Source of the DNA: MGBC163016 sp964469815
GTDB taxonomy: Bacteria; Actinomycetota; Coriobacteriia; Coriobacteriales; Eggerthellaceae
Direction of reading: 5' to 3'
Length of the DNA stretch: 56,774 bases
NCBI GenBank assembly: GCA_964469815.1
Contig: CAYXZC010000004.1
Span: 1-56,774, forward strand
This document shows positions 17,659 to 25,079 of the stretch, one piece after another (positions within the stretch are counted from its first letter, which is position 1; the number at the start of each line of letters is the position of its first letter). The position numbers and the translations under genes are program-made. Under the pieces are notes generated by a model that saw nothing but the letters and a program-made list of their open reading frames with translations, was not told where the DNA came from and searched no databases.

Positions 17659-17712
17659 GGCATTATTGGCATTATTGGCATTATTGGCATTGTTGGCGTT
17701 GTTGATATTGCT
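17659..17712 (+). repeat. 9-bp tandem repeat (GGCATTATT)n
   Basis: Six units: three exact GGCATTATT copies (17659-17685), then GGCATTGTT, GGCGTTGTT and a degenerate GATATTGCT. It lies in the gap between the convergent hypD and kinase genes. The unit length of nine and lack of spacers exclude a CRISPR. Confidence 0.8.
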
Positions 17713-17735
17713 GGCAATCGAGCGTCGCCACCGAT

Positions 17736-18818
17736 TCACCGGAAGCATTCTTGGAGAAGATCGTCCATGAATTCTTCGGACAGATAGATCGGCACCTTTG
17801 CCTTGGCTTTGTCCGTCATATGGACCTTTGCGCCGCTCTTCTGCTGAACCACAGCGCGGCAGCACCAAGTGAGCGCGCGAAATATAGCCACTTTCAAAAA
17901 CGCTACGAATCGTGAATCGAAGTTCCCACGCACGAAGCGGTCGCAAACCGCTTTCCAATAAAGGTCTACGAATCCATCGATCTGCTCAGTCGGGAAAAGG
18001 CGATCGCTATCCCAAAAAGTCGTGGTCGGAGCCACAAAGAAAGCCACGTCCTCAGCGACATCCCCGATTATCGGACGCTCCCAATCCACAAAGCAACCAG
18101 GCGCATCGATGATGTTGTCGTCAGTCTCGGATAGCGCCTGCCTGCTACGTCGATCCTCCGGCAACAGAAAATGCGAAGCCAAAGTTTCTGTGTTCACGAT
18201 GTGCGCTTGTTTCGGATCGAATTCGTATGCGTCTACCGCACTTGCTGTAAGATGCGCGAATCGATCCATTCGACCGATCACTTCCGGGTCTGCAAATCCC
18301 GACCTCTCGTATAGCGAATAACGATCCAGGCATTCATCGAAAAGCTTGCGGATAGGATTCTTCGGGCGATAGAGCGGGCAATTCCGTGACACAGGAACAG
18401 AATGAACATCCGCCATTATCTTCGCTGCCCGTTCAAGGTCACCTGGTAGCAGATCATCAAAATCCAACTGCTCGCCCTCGCAAAATCCGATGACCATCGC
18501 CCCTTCACAGGGCGCATCTGGCGAATCATCAAGATAAAGAGGCTTCGGCGTACAGCGACTCGGTTCAAGGAGCTCAAGAGCTGTGAACTCATATCGAACC
18601 TGGTCATCGTGAAAAGGCTGTTTGGTAACGTTTATCCGCAAGACATGCTTATCGTGTGAGATGGGATCCTCGAACCAATAGTTGAGATTGTGCTCACCCA
18701 TGCCCAAAGGATGCGGAATCAAGATCGTATTCGCAGAGATGCCAAGCGCTTCCCGTAAGCCCGTATTTCGTGCGAGATAATCCGTCGCTAGTGTTTGTAT
18801 GTCCTGTTCGTTAGCCAT
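17736..18818 (-). CDS. Aminoglycoside-phosphotransferase-like kinase with variant active site
   Basis: 360 residues with the APH/choline-kinase-like layout: N-lobe with a Gly-rich stretch (PHPLGMGEHNLNYWF, ~36-50) and VLRIN with the likely ATP-binding region, then the helical C-lobe. The catalytic loop, usually HGDxxxxN, reads NTETLASH (~213-220): Glu for the base Asp and His for Asn. The metal-binding DWE (VDWERPIIGD, ~250) is kept. A small-molecule kinase of unknown substrate, or an altered one. A TACAAT box ends 7 nt before the ATG with no ribosome binding site, suggesting a leaderless transcript. It is divergent from the phosphatase gene. Confidence 0.65.
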   Translation of the reverse strand: MANEQDIQTLATDYLARNTGLREALGISANTILIPHPLGMGEHNLNYWFEDPISHDKHVLRINVTKQPFHDDQVRYEFTALELLEPSRCTPKPLYLDDSPDAPCEGAMVIGFCEGEQLDFDDLLPGDLERAAKIMADVHSVPVSRNCPLYRPKNPIRKLFDECLDRYSLYERSGFADPEVIGRMDRFAHLTASAVDAYEFDPKQAHIVNTETLASHFLLPEDRRSRQALSETDDNIIDAPGCFVDWERPIIGDVAEDVAFFVAPTTTFWDSDRLFPTEQIDGFVDLYWKAVCDRFVRGNFDSRFVAFLKVAIFRALTWCCRAVVQQKSGAKVHMTDKAKAKVPIYLSEEFMDDLLQECFR

Positions 18819-18825
18819 GTGAAGA

Positions 18826-18831
18826 ATTGTA
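18826..18831 (-). promoter_or_regulatory. -10 box 7 nt before the kinase start (leaderless)
   Basis: TACAAT reading on the minus strand, followed by TCTTCAC and then ATG. Initiation about 7 nt downstream would fall on the A of the start codon. The -35 region is weak. Confidence 0.45.
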
Positions 18832-18904
18832 TCGCATGTAAAACTCGGCCGTTTAACTGTTGGACTGCATCTTACACTTGCGCGTGTCTTTCATAAATGC
18901 GAAT

Positions 18905-19735
18905 ATGGTCCTATTCAAAAGCGCGAATGGGAGCAAATTGCAGGTTATCGAGCTACATAGCATCGACAATGTTCGAGACTTCGGTGGGATCGAAGTTGGA
19001 GGCGGTCGCAAGATCTCTCATGGACTGCTCTATCGCGGATCGGCGCTTCACGGTCTTACCGATCGAGATGCCACCATCCTTTTCGATTCGCTGTCCATCT
19101 CGTGCACCATCGACCTGCGTTGTGGCTGGGAGTGCGAGGCCAAGCCCAATTACGTCAACAACCATATAGATCAGCTTCACATCCCGTTCTATGACAAGGA
19201 CAAGGTCGGCATCGATTATCGTGAAAACGCCGAGGGAACAGAGATAGTCGGCAAGGATATCGCTTGCGATCCCGACCACTTCTACCGTTCGCTCTCAAAT
19301 CCGCTGACAGTTGCTCAGATGCGCGAATGCCTTCATCAGATATTCGCCCGCATAACAAATGGCAAAGCCGTCTATTTCCATTGCAGCGGCGGGAAAGACC
19401 GTACCGGGATCATCGCTATGTTAGTGTTGGAAGCGCTCGGGGCAAGTGAAGATGACATCATGGCTGATTATCTGTTCACAAATGTTGCGCGTGATAGGAC
19501 GATCGATCAAACATACGAGCGTTTCTTACGTCTTGCCAAAGGCGATGAGCAAAAAGCGAAAGAACTAACGGAATCGCATCGCGCACGACCGGAAAACCTT
19601 TCAGCCTTTTGGGAATCGGTTTGCAGCCGATACAGCAACAAAGAGGAATTCTTCGCGAACCAGCTTGGGATCGATGGCAATGATCGCGTAAGGCTTCAGG
19701 CGATCTGCACGACTGCCATTGCTGAAGCAGTGTAG
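18905..19735 (+). CDS. Tyrosine/serine protein phosphatase (Y_phosphatase3 type)
   Basis: About 276 residues. The P-loop HCSGGKDRTG (~164-173) matches the CxxGKDRTG signature of bacterial dual-specificity or lipid phosphatases related to MptpB. The N-terminal segment NVRDFGGIEV followed by LYRGSAL (~23-50) is the other family hallmark. Such enzymes remove phosphate from tyrosine/serine or phosphoinositides. There is no signal peptide. The start is uncertain: ATG 18905 has no clear ribosome binding site; a TTG near 18936 has GGGAG upstream, and a TTG at 18860 is also open. It is divergent from the kinase-like gene, 86 nt away, and the two could share control. Confidence 0.8.
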   Translation: MVLFKSANGSKLQVIELHSIDNVRDFGGIEVGGGRKISHGLLYRGSALHGLTDRDATILFDSLSISCTIDLRCGWECEAKPNYVNNHIDQLHIPFYDKDKVGIDYRENAEGTEIVGKDIACDPDHFYRSLSNPLTVAQMRECLHQIFARITNGKAVYFHCSGGKDRTGIIAMLVLEALGASEDDIMADYLFTNVARDRTIDQTYERFLRLAKGDEQKAKELTESHRARPENLSAFWESVCSRYSNKEEFFANQLGIDGNDRVRLQAICTTAIAEAV

Positions 19736-19770
19736 GCGGCATTCCTTAACCCGATCTTTCAACCCAATGA

Positions 19771-19776
19771 TAGAAT
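19771..19776 (+). promoter_or_regulatory. Candidate -10 box before the cobalamin riboswitch
   Basis: TAGAAT just upstream of the conserved riboswitch region; the -35 box is not clear. Confidence 0.35.
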
Positions 19777-19784
19777 ATGCAACG

Positions 19785-19960
19785 CAAATGGCTGCGATGG
19801 TTGCGCGCTTGAAAATGCCTATGTAGGCAGAAGAACGCGTAAGAAGCCGGATGCTTCTTGGGGAAATGCGGGTGAGAATCCTGCGCTATACCAGTAACCG
19901 TAAGCTTTCGAAGGCCGGATCGATCTTCGGGAAAAGTCGGAATACCCATCCATCAAAGCT
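19785..19960 (+). promoter_or_regulatory. Cobalamin riboswitch (probable)
   Basis: The core GGGGAAATGCGGGTGAGAAT, continuing TCCTGCGC, then CCAGTAACCGTAAG and AGGCCGGA, follows the order of conserved blocks in B12 riboswitches (GGGAA, GGTGnnAnTCC, CAGTnACnGTAAG, then the B12-box-like GCCGGA). A flanking AAGAAGCCGGATGCTTCTT hairpin lies just before the core. The downstream gene encodes a DUF4430 lipoprotein, a family linked to corrinoid binding, which supports the call. The expression platform may be the CGAAG/CTTCG pairing near the 3' end. Confidence 0.75.
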
Positions 19961-19979
19961 CTGGATGAAAGGGGCTTCT

Positions 19980-20438
19980 ATGCTCAACTCTCGTTTGATG
20001 CGGACTCTGTTCGCGATCGCTTTGGCATTCGCCATGGTCTCGTTGCCCGCCTGCGCACCTGCGAACAATGCGGCCGACGGTTCATCTGCACAGCAGACGC
20101 AAAATGCTGCCAATGATGAAGCGCAAGCTCAAGATGAGATCAGCGTGCAGGTGATCATCGACTCGAGCGAAGTGGACAACATCGTTACCGCCGATTCAAT
20201 GGAAACACTGCCGGCTGACGCAACGGCTTATGATGCGCTCTTGGCAACGGGTCTCGATGTTGTTTCTTCCGATTCGGCATATGGTGAGTACGTTTCGAGC
20301 ATTGATGGTTTGGCAGAGAAGCAGCATGGCGATATGTCGGGTTGGGGCTTCATGGTGAATGGTGAATACCCGACCGAATCAGCTTCCTCTTGTGTGCTGA
20401 ATGATGGCGATACGGTAACCTGGACATACATGGTTTAG
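19980..20438 (+). CDS. DUF4430 (transcobalamin-like) lipoprotein
   Basis: About 152 residues. A type II signal peptide with lipobox LPAC (~residues 21-24) predicts a lipid-anchored extracytoplasmic protein. A short Ala/Gln-rich linker leads to a DUF4430 domain (about 60-152) with the typical ATAYDALLATG and the C-terminal GWGFMVNGEY...LNDGDTVTWTYMV pattern, as in the C-terminal domain of transcobalamin/intrinsic factor. Start: ATG 19980 has AAAGGGG 5-6 nt upstream; longer open frames run back into the riboswitch and are rejected. The riboswitch implies expression falls when cobalamin is plentiful, suiting a corrinoid-capture role; this is inference. Confidence 0.85.
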   Translation: MLNSRLMRTLFAIALAFAMVSLPACAPANNAADGSSAQQTQNAANDEAQAQDEISVQVIIDSSEVDNIVTADSMETLPADATAYDALLATGLDVVSSDSAYGEYVSSIDGLAEKQHGDMSGWGFMVNGEYPTESASSCVLNDGDTVTWTYMV

Positions 20439-20498
20439 TCGAACTGTGCCCCATTTCGCAACGTATCAGGTGACAGCAGGTCGTTTTATTCATCACGT

Positions 20499-20527
20499 TT
20501 GACGGTTTCATTGCCAGGCTCGATGAT
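20499..20527 (+). promoter_or_regulatory. Candidate promoter for the radical SAM gene
   Basis: TTGACG (20499-20504), 17 bp, GATGAT (20522-20527): a good -35 and acceptable -10, about 65 nt before the start codon. Confidence 0.5.
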
Positions 20528-20592
20528 CTATACGGCCTGTCCTGTCACAATTAGCCTTCAATGGAAAACGATGTAGGTGAGTGAATGATCGC

Positions 20593-21204
20593 ATGGCAAG
20601 ATCGATGAACATCCTATACGAGATAGGCGATAGCCTATATGTGAATCTGACCAATCGATGTTCATGCAGCTGTACGTTCTGCCTTCGCAACGAAGCCGAT
20701 GGCGCGCATGGATCCGACACTCTATGGTTGGATCACGAACCAGATCTCGATGAAGTGATGCATGAGTTCGATAAACTCGATATGGAAAAGTATCGTGAAG
20801 TGGTATTCTGCGGCTATGGCGAGCCGACCGAGGCATTCGATCTGCTGATGAAGGTGGCTTGTGAGGTGAAGCGTCGCTTTTCGAGCTACATTCGCATCAA
20901 CACCAATGGACAAGGATCGCTCATCTGTGGTCGCGATATAGTACCGGAGATGGAAGGTATCATCGATGGGCTGTCCATCAGCTTGAATACACCGGATGCC
21001 GATAAATACCTGGCTCTTACGCGCAGCCGTTACGGAAAAGAAGCTTTCCCGGCGATGCTCGATTTCGCTCGCGAGGCTGCAAAGGTCGTGCCGGATGTGG
21101 TGATGACGACCGTTGCCACCACTATTTCACAAGAAGAAGAAGAACGCTGCCGACAGATCTGCAAAGATATCGGGGTGAAGTATCGCATCCGCTCTTTCGT
21201 CTGA
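20593..21204 (+). CDS. Short radical SAM protein (TatD-associated type)
   Basis: About 203 residues. The CX3CX2C cluster motif (CSCTFC within TNRCSCSCTFCLRNEADG) lies at ~18-25, followed by VVFCGYGEPTE (~71-81), the GGE-like SAM-binding motif, and IRINTNGQGS. It is short for a radical SAM enzyme and matches the family usually found beside a tatD nuclease gene; no tatD is present here. The substrate is unknown. Start: ATG 20593 (AGGTGAG ~11 nt upstream) or GTG 20581; another ATG is at 20605. Downstream lie repeats and the convergent coaD. Confidence 0.8.
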   Translation: MARSMNILYEIGDSLYVNLTNRCSCSCTFCLRNEADGAHGSDTLWLDHEPDLDEVMHEFDKLDMEKYREVVFCGYGEPTEAFDLLMKVACEVKRRFSSYIRINTNGQGSLICGRDIVPEMEGIIDGLSISLNTPDADKYLALTRSRYGKEAFPAMLDFAREAAKVVPDVVMTTVATTISQEEEERCRQICKDIGVKYRIRSFV

Positions 21205-21215
21205 CGCAGCGAATC

Positions 21216-21240
21216 GACAAAGGATCAGGCTTAATGTTAT
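21216..21240. repeat. Family D repeat, copy 2
   Basis: GACAAAGGATCAGGCTTAAT followed by GTTAT, the same core as at 12117 with one change in the loop and a weaker stem. It is joined on its right to a family A element, just as copy 1 is joined to a sequence beginning GGAATCAAGCCAAAGG. Confidence 0.65.
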
Positions 21241-21249
21241 CTGGAAACG

Positions 21250-21346
21250 AGCCAAAGGAGCCGTGAGATCCACTCGTGGCGATCTTCCACGAGTTAGCTC
21301 ACGGCGACGACGCGTCGAGACGAAAGTATATCCACTTGCATTACAC
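21250..21346. repeat. Family A structured repeat, copy 1 (inverted)
   Basis: Reading on the minus strand: ATGCAAGTGGATATACTTTC, then the palindrome CGACGCGTCG, a CGTGAG/CTCACG stem and a CTCGTGG/CCACGAG inner hairpin, ending in CTCCTTTGGCTC. It lacks the right terminal repeat present in the copies at 24880 and 40345. On the plus strand it lies between the convergent radical SAM and coaD genes. Confidence 0.7.
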
Positions 21347-21394
21347 GAATGAAGTCTTGTCAAATGCGAAAGGGGATCCCTTCAGCCCTTCACT

Positions 21395-21874
21395 CTATTT
21401 TGCGAACTTGCGTTTCAACGCCTCATCGACGCAAGGCGGCACGAGCGAAGAGACATCGCCATTCAAAGAGGCAAGTTCGCGAACAATGGAAGATGAAAGA
21501 TACATGAACTTCGGAGGGCTCATGATGAACGATGTTTCGATGTAGTGATCCAACTGATGATTCAGCGCGTTCATCTGGAATTCGTATTCGAAATCAGTGA
21601 TAGCTCGCAAACCCTTCACGAGCACCTTCGCATCCATTTGCTGAGCAAAATCCACCAAGAGGCAGTCAAAGCTTTCGACCCTTACGTTCTCCATTCCTTG
21701 GATGGCTTCCCGAACAAGTTCGGTGCGCTCTTCAATGGAAAACAACGTCTGCTTCGGAGTAGACTGCGCGACAGCTACAACCACCTCATCGAATATCTGT
21801 GCTGCACGTTTGATTATATCGAGATGTCCGTAAGTTATAGGATCGAAGGTTCCAGGAGTCAATGCGCGCTTCAT
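21395..21874 (-). CDS. coaD: Phosphopantetheine adenylyltransferase
   Basis: About 159 residues, standard length. It catalyses the fourth step of coenzyme A synthesis, transferring AMP to 4'-phosphopantetheine. The nucleotidyltransferase motif PGTFDPITYGHLDII lies at the N-terminus, VLVKGLRAITDFEYEFQM at ~85-102, and SSSIVRELAS near 128. Start at ATG 21874 with GAAAGGG 6 nt upstream. The frame is open for 26 more codons upstream, including a Lys-Gln-Glu-Ala repeat from a short tandem repeat, but that lacks a binding site and family support. Confidence 0.93.
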   Translation of the reverse strand: MKRALTPGTFDPITYGHLDIIKRAAQIFDEVVVAVAQSTPKQTLFSIEERTELVREAIQGMENVRVESFDCLLVDFAQQMDAKVLVKGLRAITDFEYEFQMNALNHQLDHYIETSFIMSPPKFMYLSSSIVRELASLNGDVSSLVPPCVDEALKRKFAK

Positions 21875-21898
21875 AGCCGCCCTTTCTGCGTGGTCTCG

Positions 21899-21932
21899 TT
21901 TTGCTTCTTGTTTTGCTTCTTGTTTTGCTAGA
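21899..21932. repeat. Short tandem repeat upstream of coaD
   Basis: Three near-identical copies of TTTTGCTTCTTG (12 nt; a multiple of three) in the coaD leader. Confidence 0.6.
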
Positions 21933-22094
21933 TGCGCCAAAGGGTTCGCCAAAAGGCTGTCTTCAGTGCATTTCGGTCGCGATTCTCAAAATGGTAACAG
22001 AGTGAAGCGATGATATCGGACATAGGTGGTCGTCTGTTAGCCTGTTTTTCTAAGAGAAGATGGGGAAAGTGGGGGAAGAAATGGGCATAAGCGG

Positions 22095-24797
22095 ATGAAC
22101 GCGCGGAAAAAGACCCAACAGAAGGCGCAGTTGGTCAAGCAGAACAAGAAGAATATCAACATCTTGGTTCGCGCTACAGCTGCCATAGTGGCCGTTTTGC
22201 TCATCTTCTATTTCGTTGTTACGCTGAACAATATGACCAGCATCTCCAAACGTCTTGAGGATCGAAAAGACGGAACTTTCCCTGCATCCGTAGCTGCTGG
22301 GCATATCGAGACAACCTTGGCCTGTACGCTTACTGCCATGCAGATGATACTTGCGGTTGATACGAATTCCGTTCTTGAGATAGACGACGATGGCGTCCTG
22401 ACCCTTTCAACGTTGGATCCAACTGAAGAGATCGCAAGGTTGGAAGTGATCGACAACGGATCTGCCGATAGTGGCTCGACAGAAACGATCGAAAGCGAAG
22501 AAGCACCCGGCGCAGCTGCTACCTATACTTCGGATGATCTGAACCCTGTCTCTGTGGAATCTGCAGTTTACGATGAGAACATTGCGCGCGGCATCATGGG
22601 CTACATCTCTTCGACGGTGAATCGCGCAAGTTCGAAATATGCTGTTACCCATACGGGTCATGCTGCAGATGCTTCTTCTAATGAGAACAACGCAAGTGGA
22701 GGCGATGTCTCAAAACGCACGCCTTTGTTCGATGAAGAGGCGATCAGCAAGATCAGCGAAATGAATGACATGGAGATCCAAAGGCAGCTCGCGGTCCTCA
22801 CGTCCAATAGATTTGCAGACGAGAAGAACATCCACGATCTGGTCGTTACCTATAACGATATCAATAAGGAGCTGGCAAACACTTTCGAGCTGTGGGGCAG
22901 AGATCCGAACAATCTACCTATCGTTCAAGCTCAGATAGCCGATAATGTTATCCCTCTGATCGAGCGAGCCATAGCGGCTGATAACGCCATCATTGATTCC
23001 ACTTCCAAGGACATCGAAGATCTGAATAACGCGGTCTTAGAGGCCATACAGCAAACGATACTGTTTTCCCTTGTGTTGATAATGGGCATATTCGTGGCCA
23101 TCTTCATCTATATCTCGCTCCTAAGCCGTAAGGAAGAATATGAAGAAGAGCTATCGAATCATCTTACAGACGCACTTGCTGTAGCGCAAAACGCAAACGA
23201 TGCGAAGTCGGATTTCCTGTCGAACATCTCACATGACATTCGAACGCCGTTGAATGCCATCATCGGGTTGAGCGCTATTGCCGAGGACAATATAAACGAC
23301 CCGGTCAAGATGCGCCAATGTCTCACTCAGATCAACACCTCTTCGCATCATCTTTTGCAGCTTATAAACGATGTGCTGGATGTCAACAGGATCGAGAGCG
23401 GCAAGACCATCCTCGCAAATGAAGTATTCTCGCTTCCCGATCTTGTGTCAGAGCTTTCCACGATAAACGAGCCGCAGATCGCCGAGAAGAATCTCAATGC
23501 AGAATTCATCTTGAAGAACATACAACATGAATACCTTGTGGGCGATCCGATTCGCATTCGCCAGATAGTTCTTAACCTCACCAGCAATGCCATCAAGTAC
23601 ACGAAGCCCGGCGACAGCATGACCGTTACATTCGAGGAGTTCAAAGCCACGCGTCCGCAAAATGCGAACTTGCGCATAACGGTCAGCGATACCGGCGTAG
23701 GGATGTCACCTGAATTCGTTGAGCATATATTCGAGCCGTTCGAGCGAGAGCGCAATGAGCGCACCAGCTTCATCGAAGGTACAGGGTTGGGGATGGCCAT
23801 CACGAAGAACCTCGTGACCATGATGAACGGAACCATAAAGGTTGAAAGCGAACTTGGTGAGGGCACCACGTTCATAGTCGATATGGTTCTTCATGTTGCG
23901 AATAAGTTCCCCAAACTTGATACTGATTGCTTCGAAGGAGCGAATGCGGTCATCATAAGCGACGGTGCTGAGTCGAGCGGAGAGATGATCGGCCTTCTGG
24001 AAGAGTTCGGGATCATAGTCGAGACGATCGATATCGTGCTTGACGATATGGATGGAACCATCGATAAGATAGAACGCCTTGTTCCCAATGCTGATGCTGT
24101 GTTTGTGGAATATTCGGAGCATTCGGAGTTGGACGATCAAGCGATAGACCGCATCGAGGAAGCTCTGACCGAAGCTGTTGGCGAAAAGTCGGTGGCTGTC
24201 GTCCGCATAGGAGATGTCTGGAAACCCATCAAGCATAAAGAGAACGGCAACGGTGTGGTGGCCTATATAAAGCGCCCTGTCTTCCGATCGCGCGTTTATG
24301 AGGTGCTTCGCGAAACCCATGACATCATGGAAGATGACCTGAAGATGGCAGCTGCAAATTCGGAAGAAGGAAAAGCAAACGAAAACGAAAGCGGTGCAGA
24401 TGAGCAGAAGACGAGTAGGGTTCTCATCGTGGAGGACAACGATCTCAATATGGAGATCGCAACCGAACTCGTTTTGAAATACGTGCCACAAGTGGATCAG
24501 GCTTTCAATGGTCAAGAAGCCCTTGATCTTGTCAAAGAGAAACCGGAAGGCTATTACGATTTGATCTTCATGGATTGGCAGATGCCAGTTATGGATGGCA
24601 TTGAAGCTACGAAGGCGATAATCCGACATTTCGATGCACAAGGGTATAAGCATACGCCGATAGTCGCTATGACAGCCAATGCGTTCAACGACAACAGACG
24701 CGATGCCATGGCCGCGGGTATGGATGGATTCATGGCCAAGCCGATCAACCTGAAGGAACTGAAAGAGAACCTGTCGAAGTATTGCGGCGTTACGTAG
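22095..24797 (+). CDS. Membrane hybrid sensor histidine kinase with receiver domains
   Basis: 900 residues. Transmembrane helices at ~25-47 and ~320-343 enclose a ~270-residue extracytoplasmic sensor region with no recognised fold and an acidic, Ser-rich stretch. Then come HisKA (SHDIRTPLNA, phospho-acceptor His ~378), HATPase_c (N box NLTSNAIKYT ~494; DTGVGMS; GTGLGMAIT), a degenerate receiver-like domain (~615-740, no clear phospho-acceptor Asp) and a complete C-terminal receiver (LIVEDN ~777; FMDWQMPVMDG, Asp ~826; Lys in MAKPI). This is the BarA/ArcB-like hybrid layout but without an Hpt domain, so a separate phosphotransfer partner is expected. No response regulator gene lies next to it. 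A palindromic hairpin overlaps the stop codon. Confidence 0.9.
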   Translation: MNARKKTQQKAQLVKQNKKNINILVRATAAIVAVLLIFYFVVTLNNMTSISKRLEDRKDGTFPASVAAGHIETTLACTLTAMQMILAVDTNSVLEIDDDGVLTLSTLDPTEEIARLEVIDNGSADSGSTETIESEEAPGAAATYTSDDLNPVSVESAVYDENIARGIMGYISSTVNRASSKYAVTHTGHAADASSNENNASGGDVSKRTPLFDEEAISKISEMNDMEIQRQLAVLTSNRFADEKNIHDLVVTYNDINKELANTFELWGRDPNNLPIVQAQIADNVIPLIERAIAADNAIIDSTSKDIEDLNNAVLEAIQQTILFSLVLIMGIFVAIFIYISLLSRKEEYEEELSNHLTDALAVAQNANDAKSDFLSNISHDIRTPLNAIIGLSAIAEDNINDPVKMRQCLTQINTSSHHLLQLINDVLDVNRIESGKTILANEVFSLPDLVSELSTINEPQIAEKNLNAEFILKNIQHEYLVGDPIRIRQIVLNLTSNAIKYTKPGDSMTVTFEEFKATRPQNANLRITVSDTGVGMSPEFVEHIFEPFERERNERTSFIEGTGLGMAITKNLVTMMNGTIKVESELGEGTTFIVDMVLHVANKFPKLDTDCFEGANAVIISDGAESSGEMIGLLEEFGIIVETIDIVLDDMDGTIDKIERLVPNADAVFVEYSEHSELDDQAIDRIEEALTEAVGEKSVAVVRIGDVWKPIKHKENGNGVVAYIKRPVFRSRVYEVLRETHDIMEDDLKMAAANSEEGKANENESGADEQKTSRVLIVEDNDLNMEIATELVLKYVPQVDQAFNGQEALDLVKEKPEGYYDLIFMDWQMPVMDGIEATKAIIRHFDAQGYKHTPIVAMTANAFNDNRRDAMAAGMDGFMAKPINLKELKENLSKYCGVT

Positions 24798-24818
24798 TGG
24801 GCGGTTTTAACCGCCCAC
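24797..24818. terminator. Family C hairpin overlapping the kinase stop codon
   Basis: GTGGGCGGTT (24797-24806), loop TT, AACCGCCCAC (24809-24818): a perfect 10-bp stem, overlapping the stop codon's last base. It is one copy of a dispersed family and could act as a terminator or mRNA end protector, although no strong T-run follows. Confidence 0.55.
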
Positions 24819-24833
24819 ATCATGTGATCAGGC

Positions 24834-25002
24834 CGAAGGTATCCCCTTTTCGCATTTGGCAATACTCCATACGTGCAATGCAAATAGATATACTTTCGTC
24901 TCGACGCGTCGTCGCCGAGAGCTAACTTCATTCAAATATGTTTGAATGAAGTGGATATCTCGACTCCTTTGGCTTAACCTCGCCTCAAGCATATCTATTT
25001 GC
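24834..25002. repeat. Family A structured repeat, copy 2, with a family B-like end
   Basis: GCAAATAGATAT (24880-24891) and ATATCTATTTGC (24991-25002) are perfect 12-bp terminal inverted repeats. Inside are the CGACGCGTCG palindrome, a CGAGA/TCTCG stem and an 11-bp hairpin (CTTCATTCAAA / TTTGAATGAAG). The unpaired linkers match copies 1 and 3, but every stem sequence differs. The left flank (CGAAGGTATCCCCTTTTCGC, then ATTTG) is the terminal sequence of family B. Confidence 0.75.
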
Positions 25003-25066
25003 TTTTATGTCTTTGCGTAGTTGGCGGTTCGCTCTTTCATGCATTCGCCCACCTGTTCATCTCGCG

Positions 25067-25072
25067 TATAAT
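25067..25072 (+). promoter_or_regulatory. -10 box 7 nt before a start codon (leaderless)
   Basis: TATAAT, then TGATCGC, then ATG. A TTCGCC lies 17 bp upstream as a weak -35. No ribosome binding site precedes the ATG, so the transcript probably starts at the start codon. Confidence 0.55.
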
Positions 25073-25079
25073 TGATCGC

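Noticed and set aside
17659..17712. Possible CRISPR or coding Asn-Ala repeat
   Set aside because: Nine-base units without spacers; the open frame through it on the minus strand is short, out of frame with the kinase gene and has no start signal.
23706..24653. Minus-strand open frame of about 315 codons in the histidine kinase gene
   Set aside because: Antisense to well-recognised kinase and receiver motifs.
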